Shown here in pieces: positions 52,009-63,309 of a stretch of 64,000 bases of DNA. The translations under genes and the position numbers were made by a program. The notes beneath the pieces were generated by a model that had not been told where the DNA came from, made no database searches, and saw only the letters and a program-made list of their open reading frames with translations. Every line of letters starts with the position of its first letter. Positions within the stretch are counted from its first letter, which is position 1. Origin of the DNA: Chaetoceros tenuissimus (taxonomy: Eukaryota; Bacillariophyta; Thalassiosirophyceae; Chaetocerotales; Chaetocerotaceae); NCBI GenBank assembly GCA_021927905.1, contig BLLK01000038.1, forward strand, positions 806,001 to 870,000, in the 5' to 3' direction.

Positions 52009-55000
52009 CTAGTCGCTATCACTATCTGAATCTTCACTTTCACTCTCGTTACTATCACTTTCACCAACAGTCAAGACACTTGCTTCATCAGATGAATCGT
52101 CATCACTATCGTCATCACTATCCTGAGTCTTTCTTGTTTCCTTGAAACCAACAATATCTTTGCCTCCAATTTGCACTCGTCCATCGACTTGTTTAGGTGG
52201 TAATACAAACTTACTGCTTCGTTCCCATTGGGCGAATTCTTCGGATTCCTCCTTCAAATCTCCCATTGAAGATAGAGCAAAATCAATTAAAAATGAGTTC
52301 GTGTGAAGTTTGTCAATCCTTTCAAAATGCCTCTCAGCATACGGTGCAATTCCAGAAAGGACTGTCGCTAAGCCATCAACGCGCGCTAATTCATCAATGG
52401 GAAATGAAGTAACAATGGCCTTCACGGTCAACATACTAATATGAGAATTGCGTGCTCTTGTGTTCCATTCTCTGCAATACTTTAGGATTTTTGTAACGCG
52501 ATCCATGGACCATTTCTTAACATGATTCTGGAGAGTATGAAGTGCATCAACTCCCTTTGATAGGTCGTCCTCTGCAATTGCAACCAAAACTTTGAGCACT
52601 TGTCGAGGCTTATCCATATCAATCGCTATATCAAGCGCTTGTTCATATTCTTTGTGTCTCAAATGATTTGCAAGTTTTTGCTCCTTCAAAATATTTTGCT
52701 CTTCTTCTTCCCTTGTTTGCTCTTCCAATTCTTTTGTTGTATCTTTGAACATTTTTAACTGAGAATCCCCACCACCGGTAACTAGCATATCATCCTCCAG
52801 ATCCAATGCCCATATCCGATCATCATGGGCATCAATGGTGAAGACGCATTCATTCGATCGAATATTCCATAAACGCACTAAACCTTCTGCATCACAAGAC
52901 ATTAGTTGAAGACCACCGCTCAAGAATCGCACTCTCAAGGCACCTGCAGAGTGCCCTTGAAAAGTCCTTACACATGAATAGTCACCAAGAGACCACAGCT
53001 TAACAGTCTTGTCTCCACTACAAGTCGCAAGGACTCTATCGTGTGTGGAAAATTGGCAGTCCCAAATACCTCTTTTGTGGCCTTTCAAGGTTCCTTTCAA
53101 GCTCAAGTCAGTGGAATTCCAAAGTTTCACAGTCTTATCTTGGGAGCCAGTGGCTATCATAGAATCATTTGGTGCAACTGAGACTATATTGATATCCTAT
53201 GATATGTTAAGATCAGTAAAAAGGATCAGTACAAGAAAACTTTCAACACAAAAACGCACCTTCTCATGCGCTCTGGTACTAACAAAAACGTGCAACTCCT
53301 CCGCTTCGTTATCCGAAGTGCCAATTTTGTCAAAAATAGAAGATCCAGGTAGATTCCACCTTTTCAAAGTTTTGTCCTTACTAGCAGTGACTGCAAATGA
53401 TCCGCCTCCATTTTTGGCAGCCTTCCCCGACACATCAAATCTACCAATTTTCTTCGAGAATCCACTCGCACCAACGGCTTCTGTATGTCCAGTTGCTATC
53501 GCGATACATTTTCCAGTCTTCAGGTGCCAGATTCTCATGGTTTGATCTTTTCCTGACGTTGAAAGGTAGCGTCCACATGGAGAAACATCTAAACATAGTA
53601 CAGTATCAGTATGTTCATCAAGTACCTCACAAGAGAACGTTCCTAATTGAAAGATTCGAACTTGTGCACTGTTCGTAGCAACAGCCACCCGTCTCTCTTC
53701 TTCATTATTATTTTCCTCTGGAATAATCCTCAAATCTAGAATCTCATCGTTGTGACCAATAATTGTTCTTTTAGAACCAAGCATGGGCGTCTCATCATCA
53801 GTTGCCATGTTGGAAGTCTTCAAGAATGTAATATTATGTTCAGCATCCACAGCAATCAATTGTTCTAAGCTTGTTTCAGTTTCATCGTGGACAAATCTAT
53901 TCAAGTTTTGCTTGTGGGAAGAAAGTAACAGGCCGGTATATCCACCTCTTTCTTCACCAAACGCAGATGACTCATCTTGCTTCATCAATAGCTTCAACCC
54001 TGTCACTGTGCTTATGATTTCATCATTATTTTGCTTTCTAACTGTTTTGAAAATTTTAACAACTCCTGCACTACCTGCTGATGCTAATATCAACTCATTT
54101 TTACTTATTTCACAGTCTGCATCATTGTAATAGTAGTGAAAGCTTGGGAGAATTTGCAATGCCTCGACGTTTTCATAGACAGGTAATGTATGCACTCTAC
54201 TGTATGTCAACTTGGTAGATGGCACTAAAAATGGTGTAAATTATCGGATCGATATAAATTGGTAGAAGAATCTTTTTCGAAATATTCCTTACCTTCCATA
54301 GGTTCGCCACTTTTCTTTTTCTTCTTTTTTCCTTTCGTTTGCTCGCGCTCTTCTTCTTGAATCAGCCATGTATTGATCACTGCATCTCTTCCAGTGGTGA
54401 AGAAAGTATCAAATTCATTTGCTTTACCATTTGCATTTCCCCATACCATGCAGGTAACTGCTCCGACATGATCAGTCATTTCAATCACATCCTCACCTGT
54501 TTCCTTTATTCTCAAATCATGTACTCTTACGCTTCCATCATCTCTTCCCACACCTAACCATAATTTTGTGACATCTGGGCACCATTGAAGACTGGTGACA
54601 CTACCTCTCAAACCTCCTCTACCTGCGATATTGGTGGAATATCCTGGTGCATGATATCTGAAAGAATGAGTTGCATATCCACCTCTAAGATCCCATACTT
54701 TGACATTTCCATCAACACTACCAGTTGCAAAAAAGATACCACTACAGTGAAATTCAATCTGGGAGATTGGCAAGTCATGACCCGATCTTCCCAACACTTT
54801 TCTAACTTTTGCAGGTCCTCTTCCATCAGATCCAGAATAAGAATACGATGGGGACCCAGATATATCATAGTGACGCAAGATATTATTTCTACTGGCAGTG
54901 ATGAGGTCACAATCGTTAGGTGCAAGTGCATATGCTACTATTGCATCAGTATCAATACTTTCATCTTCATCATCATCTGCATCTTTCGAACTAGAGCATC

Positions 55001-55319
55001 CTTCACGAATTGTTCTCGCTTTAATTCCGTGAAGTGCATCGATCAAAGTCAAATCACCTGCACAAGGTGCAAGGAAAAATGGGACAAGATTATCTTTTGC
55101 CTCACTCTCGTCATCTTCATCACTGTATCCATACAAGTTTCTAGTTCCCTTCGAGTGACAGAGGGTAACTTTTCCACCAGAGTAAGATGGTGCATGTACA
55201 GCTTGTTCTGTCCAAGACTTGGATAATGTCGGCTTTTCATTTTGCTGTTCAGTTTGCTCCTCTACTTCCCCCATTACTTCATCATCTTCGACAGGGAAAG
55301 ACTCCACAATCATCACCAT
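52009..55319 (-). CDS. UTP13: WD40 protein UTP13/TBL3, U3 snoRNP (t-UTP/UTPB) component
   Basis: Complement of 54293-55319, 53260-54224 and 52009-53196, joined in frame (1059 residues; yeast Utp13 817). UTP13 belongs to the UTPB complex of the small-subunit processome and is needed for 18S rRNA maturation in the nucleolus. Numerous WD repeats form two propellers, for example GIFFATGSVDGNVKVWDLRGG, DTVLCLDVSPCGRYLSTSGKDQTMRIWHL, MIATGSQDKTVKLWNST and RVLATCSGDKTVKLWSL. The C-terminal helical Utp13 domain is recognisable (HKEYEQALDIAIDMDKPRQVLKVL, LHTLQNHVKKW, ILKYCREWNTRARNSHI). The tail is Asp/Ser/Glu-rich. Extra length is mostly N-terminal and in acidic or Lys loops. Introns are 68 and 63 bp. 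Confidence 0.9.
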
Positions 55320-55973
55320 CTTCTTTTCTGCTAAAACTTAGGTCAACAAAATCAATAAAAAAGAAAGTTTCACAGATTTCTTAATAGATCTGAATCATTC
55401 AACACTATGAAATATGAGTTATTGATTTTGATACTGGCATCGAAAACAACAACACACAGAAGAAAGAATCATTGGCTCTGAATGCATCTAATCTTTACAT
55501 ACATAGAATAACTGGGACTCACTTTGAATTAGGTTAGTAACTGAAGTAACGGCCATCTCAACTGTCAATTTTGAACACATGTTTTGACTCCTCCTCTTTC
55601 ATTCCACCAATTTGAAATTCAATTCACTTTTCAAATCATTTGCGATGAGACTAATTCAATACATGTAAAGAAAAAAGATAACATACGAACGCATATTTAC
55701 ATAGAGACAGATAGGTACGGCAGATGAAGACATGATACGGTTTCTATTGCGTCCTATTTAGGTGCCAGTTTAGCTAGCCAGGAGTGCTTCTTTCCCTGGC
55801 GCGTCCATCAACTCCAAAATTTTCCACCAAATCTATCTGCATTCAGCTGAGAGGCGCGTCGATGACACTTCAGTGACATTTAATCGTAAACAATCAACCT
55901 CTTCTGCAAAGGAAAAGGTAAGTGCAGCAAGAGGAGCTGGAACAAGTTCTCACAATTTCGTATTGTCTGAAAA
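55320..55973. promoter_or_regulatory. Divergent intergenic region
   Basis: Between UTP13 (-) and the acidic repeat gene (+). A GTAAGT donor at 55919 suggests a 5' UTR intron or a missed upstream exon of the latter. No other feature is seen. Confidence 0.35.
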
Positions 55974-57711
55974 ATGTTGTTAACAGCAGTAATGCAAGCT
56001 TTGAAAGCTATCGTCTTTAAGGCAGTGGTAACCAGGCCACTGTTATCAGCCTTTCGTCACGTAGTGAGTGATTGGTGCAGTGTTCAGAACACCGTAGACC
56101 AGGAAGGGGAAGGTCGTCGTGTTCGTTTTGCAATGGATGCGAAGAAGGAAGATGGAGTCCTCCATCCGTATGGAGTATGGTTGTCATCACCAACTCGTAG
56201 AGAAGTAGGAGGCAAGGTGCATCATATATCCAAGCCCCCTGACTACGAGGACGGTAACGTTGATGATTGGCGTCAACATCATCAGGAGGATTTGGAGAAA
56301 AGGGCTTCTTATTTGGCATCTTGTGAAGAAGAAGAGTCCTGTTTTTCATGAATGCATGGCATTGCAGCGACTATTGGAGAAGACGCAGCTGGCATTCTGG
56401 GAATTGGAGGATAAGGCTAATGCGTTTGATCCAAAGGCCGTTCCATTTCATTATGATTACTATGTGTGCAAGAAGGATGCCGTTGAGAAGGAATTCTATG
56501 CATTGCGGCAACAATTGCAGCAGAAGCAGGAGGGATTCTTTGAACTGGAGCGAAAGATTGATGCTTTAGATCCAGAGGAAGGAGAGGAAGAGCCAGTGCA
56601 GGTCCAAGAAGCCGTGCAACAAGAGAATGGCCAGGAAGGTGAAGGTAGTCGTGTACGTCGTGTTCGTTTTGCAATGGATGCGAAGAAGGAAGATGGAGTC
56701 CTTGAATGGAGTGGAGTGTGGACGCCATCAAAGATCCTTAGAGAGGAAGGAGGGGAGGTGCGTGATATATCCATGCCCCCTGACTACAAGGACGGCAACG
56801 TTGGTGATTGGCGTCAAGATCAACAGGAGGATTTGGGGAAAAGGGCTTCGTATTGGCAGAATCTGAGCAAAAGGAATTTCGTTGAGAACCAGTGGTCGGA
56901 CTTGGAGAGAAAGATTAATAAGTTGGACAATCCAGAGAGCGAGGAGGAGAGGATCATGGTGGAGAGGCTCAGGGAGAAGCAGCGAGAATTAGAGGAGGTG
57001 TATGCGGAATTGGAGCGGAAGATTGATGAGTGTTTGTTTATTTATCCAGAGGGAAATACTGAGGAATTGTTAGAGACAGAAGAGATCGACGAATTTGCAG
57101 AAGTGGAGGCAGCAAGATGGGAAGATAAGAAGATTGAGAAGAAGCTTGGGGGTGAAAGTGTCGTGATTGAAGATGCAGATGGAGCAGAGGACATGGATGT
57201 AGATATGTTGGATGTACAGGATCAGGACGAGGGAGACGATTACGTAGTTCAGCAGAGAAAGAGAAAGGTAAGTGCCACTGTAGAAGAATTGAAAGAACTA
57301 ACAGTCCATTCGGAGTTTTCGTCTTTTATTCAAATAGGATCAAAGAGAAGGAAGTTGGAAGCGAATCCCGAGCATCAAGAGAGTGATTCCGTTGAGACTG
57401 AGGTTCCAATCCTGTCTCCGGAAGTAACAATCGAGAGTGAGGCAGCAGAGGAAGAACCAATGCAGGTGCATCAAGAGAGTGATTCCGTTGAGACTGAGGT
57501 TTCGATCCAGTCTCCGGAAGCAGCAACCGAGATTGTAGCAGCAGAGGAAGCAGAGGAAGAGCCAATGCAGGTGCAGACCGAGGAGCAACAAGAGAGTGAT
57601 TCCGTTGAGGCAGAGGAACTTGGCTCAGGATTTACTACGGATACCACAGGTCGTGTGAGGAGGTTCTCACATCGTCTGAAAGGGAAGAGCTGCAGAATCT
57701 ACAAGTTCTGA
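55974..57711 (+). CDS. Acidic coiled-coil protein with a repeated 60-residue motif; one frame change
   Basis: Two frames overlap: 55974-56351, and from about 56300 to 57711 (the second frame). Two copies of one unit are seen (about 56113-56310 and 56668-56850): VRFAMDAKKEDGVL...GVW..., then PPDY.DGNV.DWRQ..QEDL.KRASY. In the first copy the frame changes in a GAAGAAGAAGAG run near 56325-56337, where the protein should go on to Glu/Leu-rich helices (LERKI(D/N)xLD repeated four times). No GT-AG pair restores it. The C-terminus has three repeats of about 100 bp coding HQESDSVETEV.I.SPE....EEEPMQV and an NLS-like KRKRK/KRRK. No known family; it may be nuclear. Confidence 0.55.
57376..57625 (+). 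repeat. Three tandem copies of a roughly 100-bp coding repeat
   Basis: Units start with CAAGAGAGTGATTCCGTTGA at about 57379, 57470 and 57589. They code QESDSVE(T/A)E. The repeat number is likely variable. Confidence 0.8.
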
Positions 57712-59006
57712 ATCATTTTCTCATCGGGAGTCTTATGGTGCTTGACTTTAAATGCACCCTTGGTAAGTCCATTTTCTTTCAATTATTTAATATATTTTAG
57801 GATGTGATGTGTACTCTAAAGTACTATTCCTTCCTTTTCTATTAGCAATTTACTATATACCAATTCCCTCTTCGGAGGCAGAATAACCCTCTTCGGAGGG
57901 GGAGGCTTAGATCAGGTTGATTCGTTGAAGATTTTGAAGATGATGAAATAGTGCAAATTGGTCCCCTTCCATCACTTGTGGTGGATAAAGCATGACAGGA
58001 CTTTGTCCTGAATATGGTGTTTGGGGTTCCCCCTCTTGGTCTTTTGATCAATGCGTAAGCCTTTTTGAATTATTTCATCATTCTTCAATCTCGACAGCAA
58101 ACATTAATTCTGTATCATGCTCGTTCGCGGGTGGTGTGACAATTCCTTGTCACCGGCTTCAGCTCCAACTTGTTCAAGGCCTTCATGTGGCTTGGAGTGT
58201 CAGTAGGAAGTGGATTCATTAGCTTGAATCATTGGGTTGAGACAGCCCTGACTTCTGAAGCTAACGTTGAACAATCACTTCTCTTTTGGCCGTGTATCTA
58301 CCCAAACTCTGTGCAGTCTTTGGCACAGTTTTGTACTTGTAAACTCGGTGAATGCATGGTCCTGATGTAGAGATGGTTTACCTCTATTGCTGTTTTTATT
58401 TGCAGCCCATGATACTAGATAATGGTTCATAAGCCCAACTTCTCTCTAAGTTCGATTCTATCCATGTATGAGAGTTACTACAGGTCTGTCCATGGCACTA
58501 AGAAACGGTTTCTTCTCTTCCTTGACCACCTCTTTCACAATTTATTGTTTGTACTCGCCTTTAGAGGAGGTTCGCGTTGATACACGTGAGCGTGGAAAAT
58601 CCCTCTGCATCTAAGGTTTCTAGCTACCTTATTTGCGTGCTTGATACAGATATTTCTCGCAATAAGCGATACATCCTCAAGATCGGTCTATAATGCATCT
58701 ATCTTGTTTTTATCTTAAGTCCAGAGGAAAATTACTCTTTCTATTGGAAAATTCAAGAATTTTCAATACTTCCTATACTCCAGTAAAGCATTTGCTCAAT
58801 CAACGAGTTGTAATCCATTGCAACAGATGTAAGTCCTTGCTAGATGAAATCTTGATCAAGTCTTTTACCTTCGCCTTTTTCAATGGGTATGAGTAAGGGA
58901 ACTAGATTTACAACTTCTAAAACCAAGTGATGCAGTCTCCTCAAATTCGTTGCTAACTGAAGTAGTATAAATAAAGCTTAACTCAAGTTTAAATTAGAAT
59001 ATTACA
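57712..59006. other. Gene-poor region with repeat copy 2
   Basis: Contains a possible 3' UTR intron after the acidic gene (donor GTAAGT at 57761), a short local duplication of CCCTCTTCGGAGG (57868 and 57890), and the dispersed repeat at 58224-58830. Short ORFs here (58170-58370, 58693-58896) are not convincing. Confidence 0.45.
58224..58830 (+). repeat. Diverged dispersed repeat, copy 2
   Basis: Collinear partner of 47708-48365, including 31 identical bases at 58244-58274. Like copy 1 it lies downstream of a gene with the RFA...GVW/GIYI-type motif. Confidence 0.5.
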
Positions 59007-60428
59007 TTATCTGCAGTCAACAATCTCAAGTACAGCAGGATCAGATTTCAGCAATTCGTAGATCACATCAAGCTTCTTATCAGAATAAGCAGCCACCATG
59101 AAAGGTAGCAAATTAGTGACTGGATCTTTCATAGTTATTGCAATAGGATAGGCATCAATTACAGGTTTGATGACACGGCGATAATTAGCGCTATGGATAA
59201 TAGCTAAATGCAAAGGTAATCTCCCTTCTGCATCCTCAAAAGTAGGGCCTTTTGGTTCATATTCAATTAGATATTCGACAAGAGACCTAAGTTCATATCG
59301 AGATTTCCAATAAAATAGCGACACATCATCGTCAAACATTTTATCAGTCCTTTTATCTTTTTCAATATCTGCTCCAATGAGAGCATAATGCAGTGGTATT
59401 CTTCCATATTCATCTCTTGTGATTGTAGCTGAGACATTATTCCAATAGATTAACTGTACATAGAAAGCTGGAAAATTATCAAAAAGGCATGCTTTATGAA
59501 GAAGCATAGATGAAATGTTCTTGTACAAATCTAAACTAGAACGTTGTGAGACACATATAGATGCCGTGGACAGAATAAAGCCTAGTTTTTTGAGCAAAGG
59601 ATCGAAAAGTCCATCAAAATTCACTTGATCATTTCTTTCTCTGGACGTCAAAAACTGTTGCAAGGATACGATTTCATTTTCAGCAGACCACCACTCATGT
59701 CCATCACAAAACAGACTGAATTCACCTGCATTATCAGACAGATATTCATCAAGGATATTGATAGAGGTCACAGGATCAAAAATTGGTTCGTAAGTCTCTT
59801 TGTAAATTCCAGGTTCCACAATTCCCAAAAATATGCTCAGAAAATCTTCTTCCTCCATTTCCGAAGCATTGATGCAAATGTCATGGAATGGTAGTTCATT
59901 TTCAACATCATGCATTAAAAGAGGATGCTCCATATCATAACTATCTTGTGCACAACAATCATTACATCTTTTGATAATGGTCTGTACGCATTCCAACCTT
60001 ATAACACGATTTTCTGCTATGCAGTGTAAAACACTGCGACCCCATTCATTTTGTTCAGAAAAAACTTCATTCCAATAGGTATCAATTTCATGCTTTCGTA
60101 ATGAATCAACTTTATCAACCATTTCAGAAATAATGTCTATATATCCATCATAAACAATATTGGGGCGATAATGTCCTCCAAACAAGTAGTGTAATGGCGT
60201 TTTCTCCAGTGTATCTTTTTCAGTCAAAACGCTTTCCCCTTCACTTATCGATTGTTGGATAATATATCTCGCAATTTCAAGCTCATCTACATTCTGTCCA
60301 CTTAATCTAGAGTGCTTGAGGTGTACATGGAGCAAAGTTCTACCATATTCGCATTTCACCAAGGGATTGTATATGTCTGGGTTATCCACGTTTCGCTTCA
60401 GTAATCTAAGGATATCTTTCCAAGGCAT
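59007..60428 (-). CDS. Ankyrin-repeat protein
   Basis: A single exon of 473 residues, start ATG at 60428. An in-frame TGA 14 codons upstream supports this start. Ankyrin repeats are visible at both ends and in the middle: YGRTLLHVHLKHSRLSG, LEKTPLHYLFGG, WGRSVLHCIAEN, YGRIPLHYALIGAD, AEGRLPLHLAIIHSANYR and TNLLPFMVAAYSDKKLDVIYELLKSDP. The type is the diatom-expanded ankyrin family in which the final repeats lie about 35 residues apart and end DPAVLEI. There is no membrane segment, kinase or other domain. A protein-interaction role is inferred from the fold only. Confidence 0.85.
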   Translation of the reverse strand: MPWKDILRLLKRNVDNPDIYNPLVKCEYGRTLLHVHLKHSRLSGQNVDELEIARYIIQQSISEGESVLTEKDTLEKTPLHYLFGGHYRPNIVYDGYIDIISEMVDKVDSLRKHEIDTYWNEVFSEQNEWGRSVLHCIAENRVIRLECVQTIIKRCNDCCAQDSYDMEHPLLMHDVENELPFHDICINASEMEEEDFLSIFLGIVEPGIYKETYEPIFDPVTSINILDEYLSDNAGEFSLFCDGHEWWSAENEIVSLQQFLTSRERNDQVNFDGLFDPLLKKLGFILSTASICVSQRSSLDLYKNISSMLLHKACLFDNFPAFYVQLIYWNNVSATITRDEYGRIPLHYALIGADIEKDKRTDKMFDDDVSLFYWKSRYELRSLVEYLIEYEPKGPTFEDAEGRLPLHLAIIHSANYRRVIKPVIDAYPIAITMKDPVTNLLPFMVAAYSDKKLDVIYELLKSDPAVLEIVDCR

Positions 60429-60927
60429 TGGATCCTCTTCAGCTGTGGAATTTGCAGCTGACTTGATTCAGTTGAGGTGTAGGGGGATAGTGAGTATTAA
60501 AAGATACCTGTTGGCTGAGTAAGGGGAATAACATACCTGATAATCTAATCCTTGTGATATATAATTATAGAAACCTAGAATGATTTCAATGTCATTGGAA
60601 ACAGTAACCCCTGACATGGCGATGTATTTTCAAAAGTATGCATGTATAGTAAAACTATCTAGTGCATCATCCGATGATAAGAGCAAACTCTTCAACTGTT
60701 TCACACTGTTTCCCTTTTTGCATTGTTCTTTTGTGTGTCTCATACAATGACGTTCCCCTATTGCAGTGTCAAAATTTGAATGAGGGGTCCACGTTAGAAC
60801 CACAAACAAACTGAGGAAAGATACAAAAAAAAAGACCCATTTTACTTTTTACAGAGAATAGCAAACTATCGATTGATCGTCTTCTTGTACTATTCCACTC
60901 TGCATTATACTAAGTAATCGTTTCATC
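60429..60927. promoter_or_regulatory. Divergent intergenic region (ankyrin / SDR)
   Basis: 0.5 kb between divergent starts, assumed to hold both promoters; no distinct motif or gene is seen. Confidence 0.3.
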
Positions 60928-62154
60928 ATGACTATGATATCATATCCAATCATTTCATTCTCCATCATATTGTTGGCATTGTCGATTTTAGTCAAAGTTG
61001 AAGAGATCCAATGGAATCAAGTCACGAAGGAAAGCAAGATATTTCTAGACATCATCACTTCGATACCCATGATGATCATCTATACTATTCCCATCACAGG
61101 TGCTATTCTTACATTTATTCATATTCTACCTAGTAGACTTCGTCTATCTTATATCTACAATATAGATGGTGAGGTTATCAAGTCAAACATGATTGCGAAC
61201 TCAAAGCTACCTCCATTTTTACCAGATCCAAAATTTGTATCGAAAGAAGCCTATGAAAAGATTTACAACTCCTTGAAGAAAAAGAGTGAAAGTACTACAA
61301 ACAAAGTTGATGATAAAGCAAGTTGGGCTCTCTTGACTGGTTGCACTCGGGGTATTGGTAGAGGCATTGCAATCTCTCTTGCTAGACGTAGGGTGCCAAT
61401 TGTCCTTGTATCAAAAAATGAACCAGCGCTTGTGGAGTTTTCGAAATTGATTCAAGAATGTTATGGAGTTCCAATACATACAATTATTTCTGACCTTAGT
61501 AAAGCAGATGCCGTTGAAAAGATTGTGAAAGAGTTGAAGGATAAAGACATTGCTATTGAATTTCTCATTAATAACGCAGGTGTTGCAGATACTCGCGAAA
61601 TGGTGGAGATGGAGATGTCAAAAATTGAGGAGATTTGCAATATAAATATGCTCAATATGACGAAATTAACCAAAGTTTTAGGTGTCTTAATGAAGGAAAA
61701 GCAAAGAGGGCGGATCGTATTCCTATCATCGCTTGTTGGTGCTGTGCCTATCCCAATGTCAAGTGTGTATGCTGCTTCCAAAGCTTATACACGGAGTTTG
61801 GCAAGATCCATAGGTAGAGAGCTAGAGACGTATAATATCGCATGTACCTGTATAATGCCTGGAGCTGTAGCCGAAACGGATTTTGCTTCATCATCAAACA
61901 TGAAATCTTCATTGGTATGGAAATTTCCAATTGGCCGTCTTTCTCCCCAAATTGTTGCAGAGTGTGCTGTAATCAATGCAATCAAAGGAAATCAGGAAGT
62001 CGTTGTTGGATGGCTGAACGCTGCCTTACTATACATAGCCCAATGCCTTTTGCCTCCTCGCCTAATCATGATTATTGGCGAATGGAGTTGGAAACCCGTC
62101 CCATCACTCAACATATTTCGCAAGAAAAAGAATGGCTCCATTACAACGGAATGA
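60928..62154 (+). CDS. Membrane SDR, 3-ketoacyl-CoA-reductase / 17-beta-HSD12-like
   Basis: A single exon of 408 residues. Two N-terminal hydrophobic segments (YPIISFSIILLALSILV and IPMMIIYTIPITGAILTFI) are followed by a short-chain dehydrogenase domain. It has the NADP-binding TGCTRGIGRGIA (about 139), LINNAGVAD, the catalytic Ser in VFLSSLVGA, YAASK, and CIMPGAV. The layout (membrane anchor then SDR, ILPSRLR before the fold) fits the ER reductases that perform the second step of very-long-chain fatty acid elongation, reducing 3-ketoacyl-CoA, or related steroid dehydrogenases. There is no KKXX ER signal; the C-terminus is basic (FRKKKNG). Substrate is inferred. Confidence 0.85.
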   Translation: MTMISYPIISFSIILLALSILVKVEEIQWNQVTKESKIFLDIITSIPMMIIYTIPITGAILTFIHILPSRLRLSYIYNIDGEVIKSNMIANSKLPPFLPDPKFVSKEAYEKIYNSLKKKSESTTNKVDDKASWALLTGCTRGIGRGIAISLARRRVPIVLVSKNEPALVEFSKLIQECYGVPIHTIISDLSKADAVEKIVKELKDKDIAIEFLINNAGVADTREMVEMEMSKIEEICNINMLNMTKLTKVLGVLMKEKQRGRIVFLSSLVGAVPIPMSSVYAASKAYTRSLARSIGRELETYNIACTCIMPGAVAETDFASSSNMKSSLVWKFPIGRLSPQIVAECAVINAIKGNQEVVVGWLNAALLYIAQCLLPPRLIMIIGEWSWKPVPSLNIFRKKKNGSITTE

Positions 62155-62353
62155 TGTTTCACGTATCTTTTCCATCATATCAGCATTTTTGAGTAAAATA
62201 AGCACCACTAATATCATATCACTTTTATAATATAATTTCTATTCTACCCTTACATCGAAAACATATACACAAGCCACTTCAATTATCCATTGTTAAATGG
62301 AATTACCGAATTACCCAATAAATCTATCAACTTATGTCGAAATCGGAATCTCT

Positions 62354-62965
62354 TTAGGCGAACCACTCAGAAGGCGTCAAAAGGAATTGTCCAAAAGTCA
62401 TATCATCCTCCATTGCTGCTCTACGTCTTCTGTATACCATTCCAATCAATAAAGCAACCACGGGACAAGTTGTCCCGAGAACTAAAGCATATGGAAATGG
62501 AGTTTCTCCATCAGACCCTGCAGCTGCTGCACCAGCGATATTTTTATTCAAAAGTTTAACTCTTGATGGACAGTTGTCACATGATACGGGGCAAATATCT
62601 CTGAATCTTAGTCCACTATCGAGATATTCGTAATTACAATAAAGATCCTGTTTCTCTTTTTCTTGAAAACCATACCAGTCGCACATTTTTGTTTTTCCAT
62701 TATGAATTTCATGACTAAATTCTGGAGTGTCGGCACAGCAGATTCCACAAGAAAATGGACATTCACTTCTTACTTCTAAATCCTGACAGATTTCTTGTCT
62801 AACATCCTCAAAGGTGTCTCGAATCCAAGCACAATTTCTACTTTTGCCCTCATATCTGACAGTAAAGGATTTACTATTGGAGCACACAGATTCTGTACGA
62901 CGTAAAAAGCTAGCACTAGCTCTAGCGTACGAAACAAAAAGAAGAAGGAATGTCGCTATTTTCAT
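62354..62965 (-). CDS. Single-pass membrane protein with two ShK-like Cys modules
   Basis: 203 residues, single exon. Signal peptide MKIATFLLLFVSYARASA, then two six-Cys modules: CSNSKSF...RNCAWIRD...ICQDLEVRSECPFSCGICC (about 28-80) and a second to about 130 (KMCDWYGFQ...DLYC...DICPVSCDNC). A membrane helix follows (YALVLGTTCPVVALLIGMVY), then a short basic cytoplasmic tail (RRRRAAMEDDMTFGQFLL). The modules resemble the ShKT fold by Cys spacing (C..SC..C end). It is a paralogue of the neighbour at 63310, same strand, head-to-tail, 344 bp apart. Function unknown. Confidence 0.8.
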   Translation of the reverse strand: MKIATFLLLFVSYARASASFLRRTESVCSNSKSFTVRYEGKSRNCAWIRDTFEDVRQEICQDLEVRSECPFSCGICCADTPEFSHEIHNGKTKMCDWYGFQEKEKQDLYCNYEYLDSGLRFRDICPVSCDNCPSRVKLLNKNIAGAAAAGSDGETPFPYALVLGTTCPVVALLIGMVYRRRRAAMEDDMTFGQFLLTPSEWFA

Positions 62966-63309
62966 TTTGGATTTGCAGCGTTTCTATTTTATGATCTGTG
63001 GTCGTATTAGGGAAGAACCCTTCGTCGATCAAACCTGGGGATTTTGTTCAATTTGAAGCGTTGAAAAAAAATTTGACCCTGTTTTAGAACGCTATCGTGG
63101 AAAAATAGTGCTAAACTAGAGTAAACTACGACTAAATATTCGGTATGGTTATGGAAGATGTCAATATCAATTTTCATTTCAACTAATAATAACTAAGTAT
63201 GACATATGACAACTATTTATGATTTATTATAAAACATTCCACCAAAAATTTATTATCAGCTAATAAACTGAAATCAAACATCATCCCTAAGAATAATTAC
63301 ACCGCAAAA
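62966..63309. other. Intergenic between the two ShK-like paralogues
   Basis: AT-rich spacer with a putative promoter for the 62354 gene; nothing else is seen. Confidence 0.3.

Noticed and set aside
57270-57340. Possible intron GTAAGT...ATAG in the acidic repeat gene
   Set aside because: The sequence is open and acidic/Lys-rich through it, and splicing would shift the frame to an early stop.
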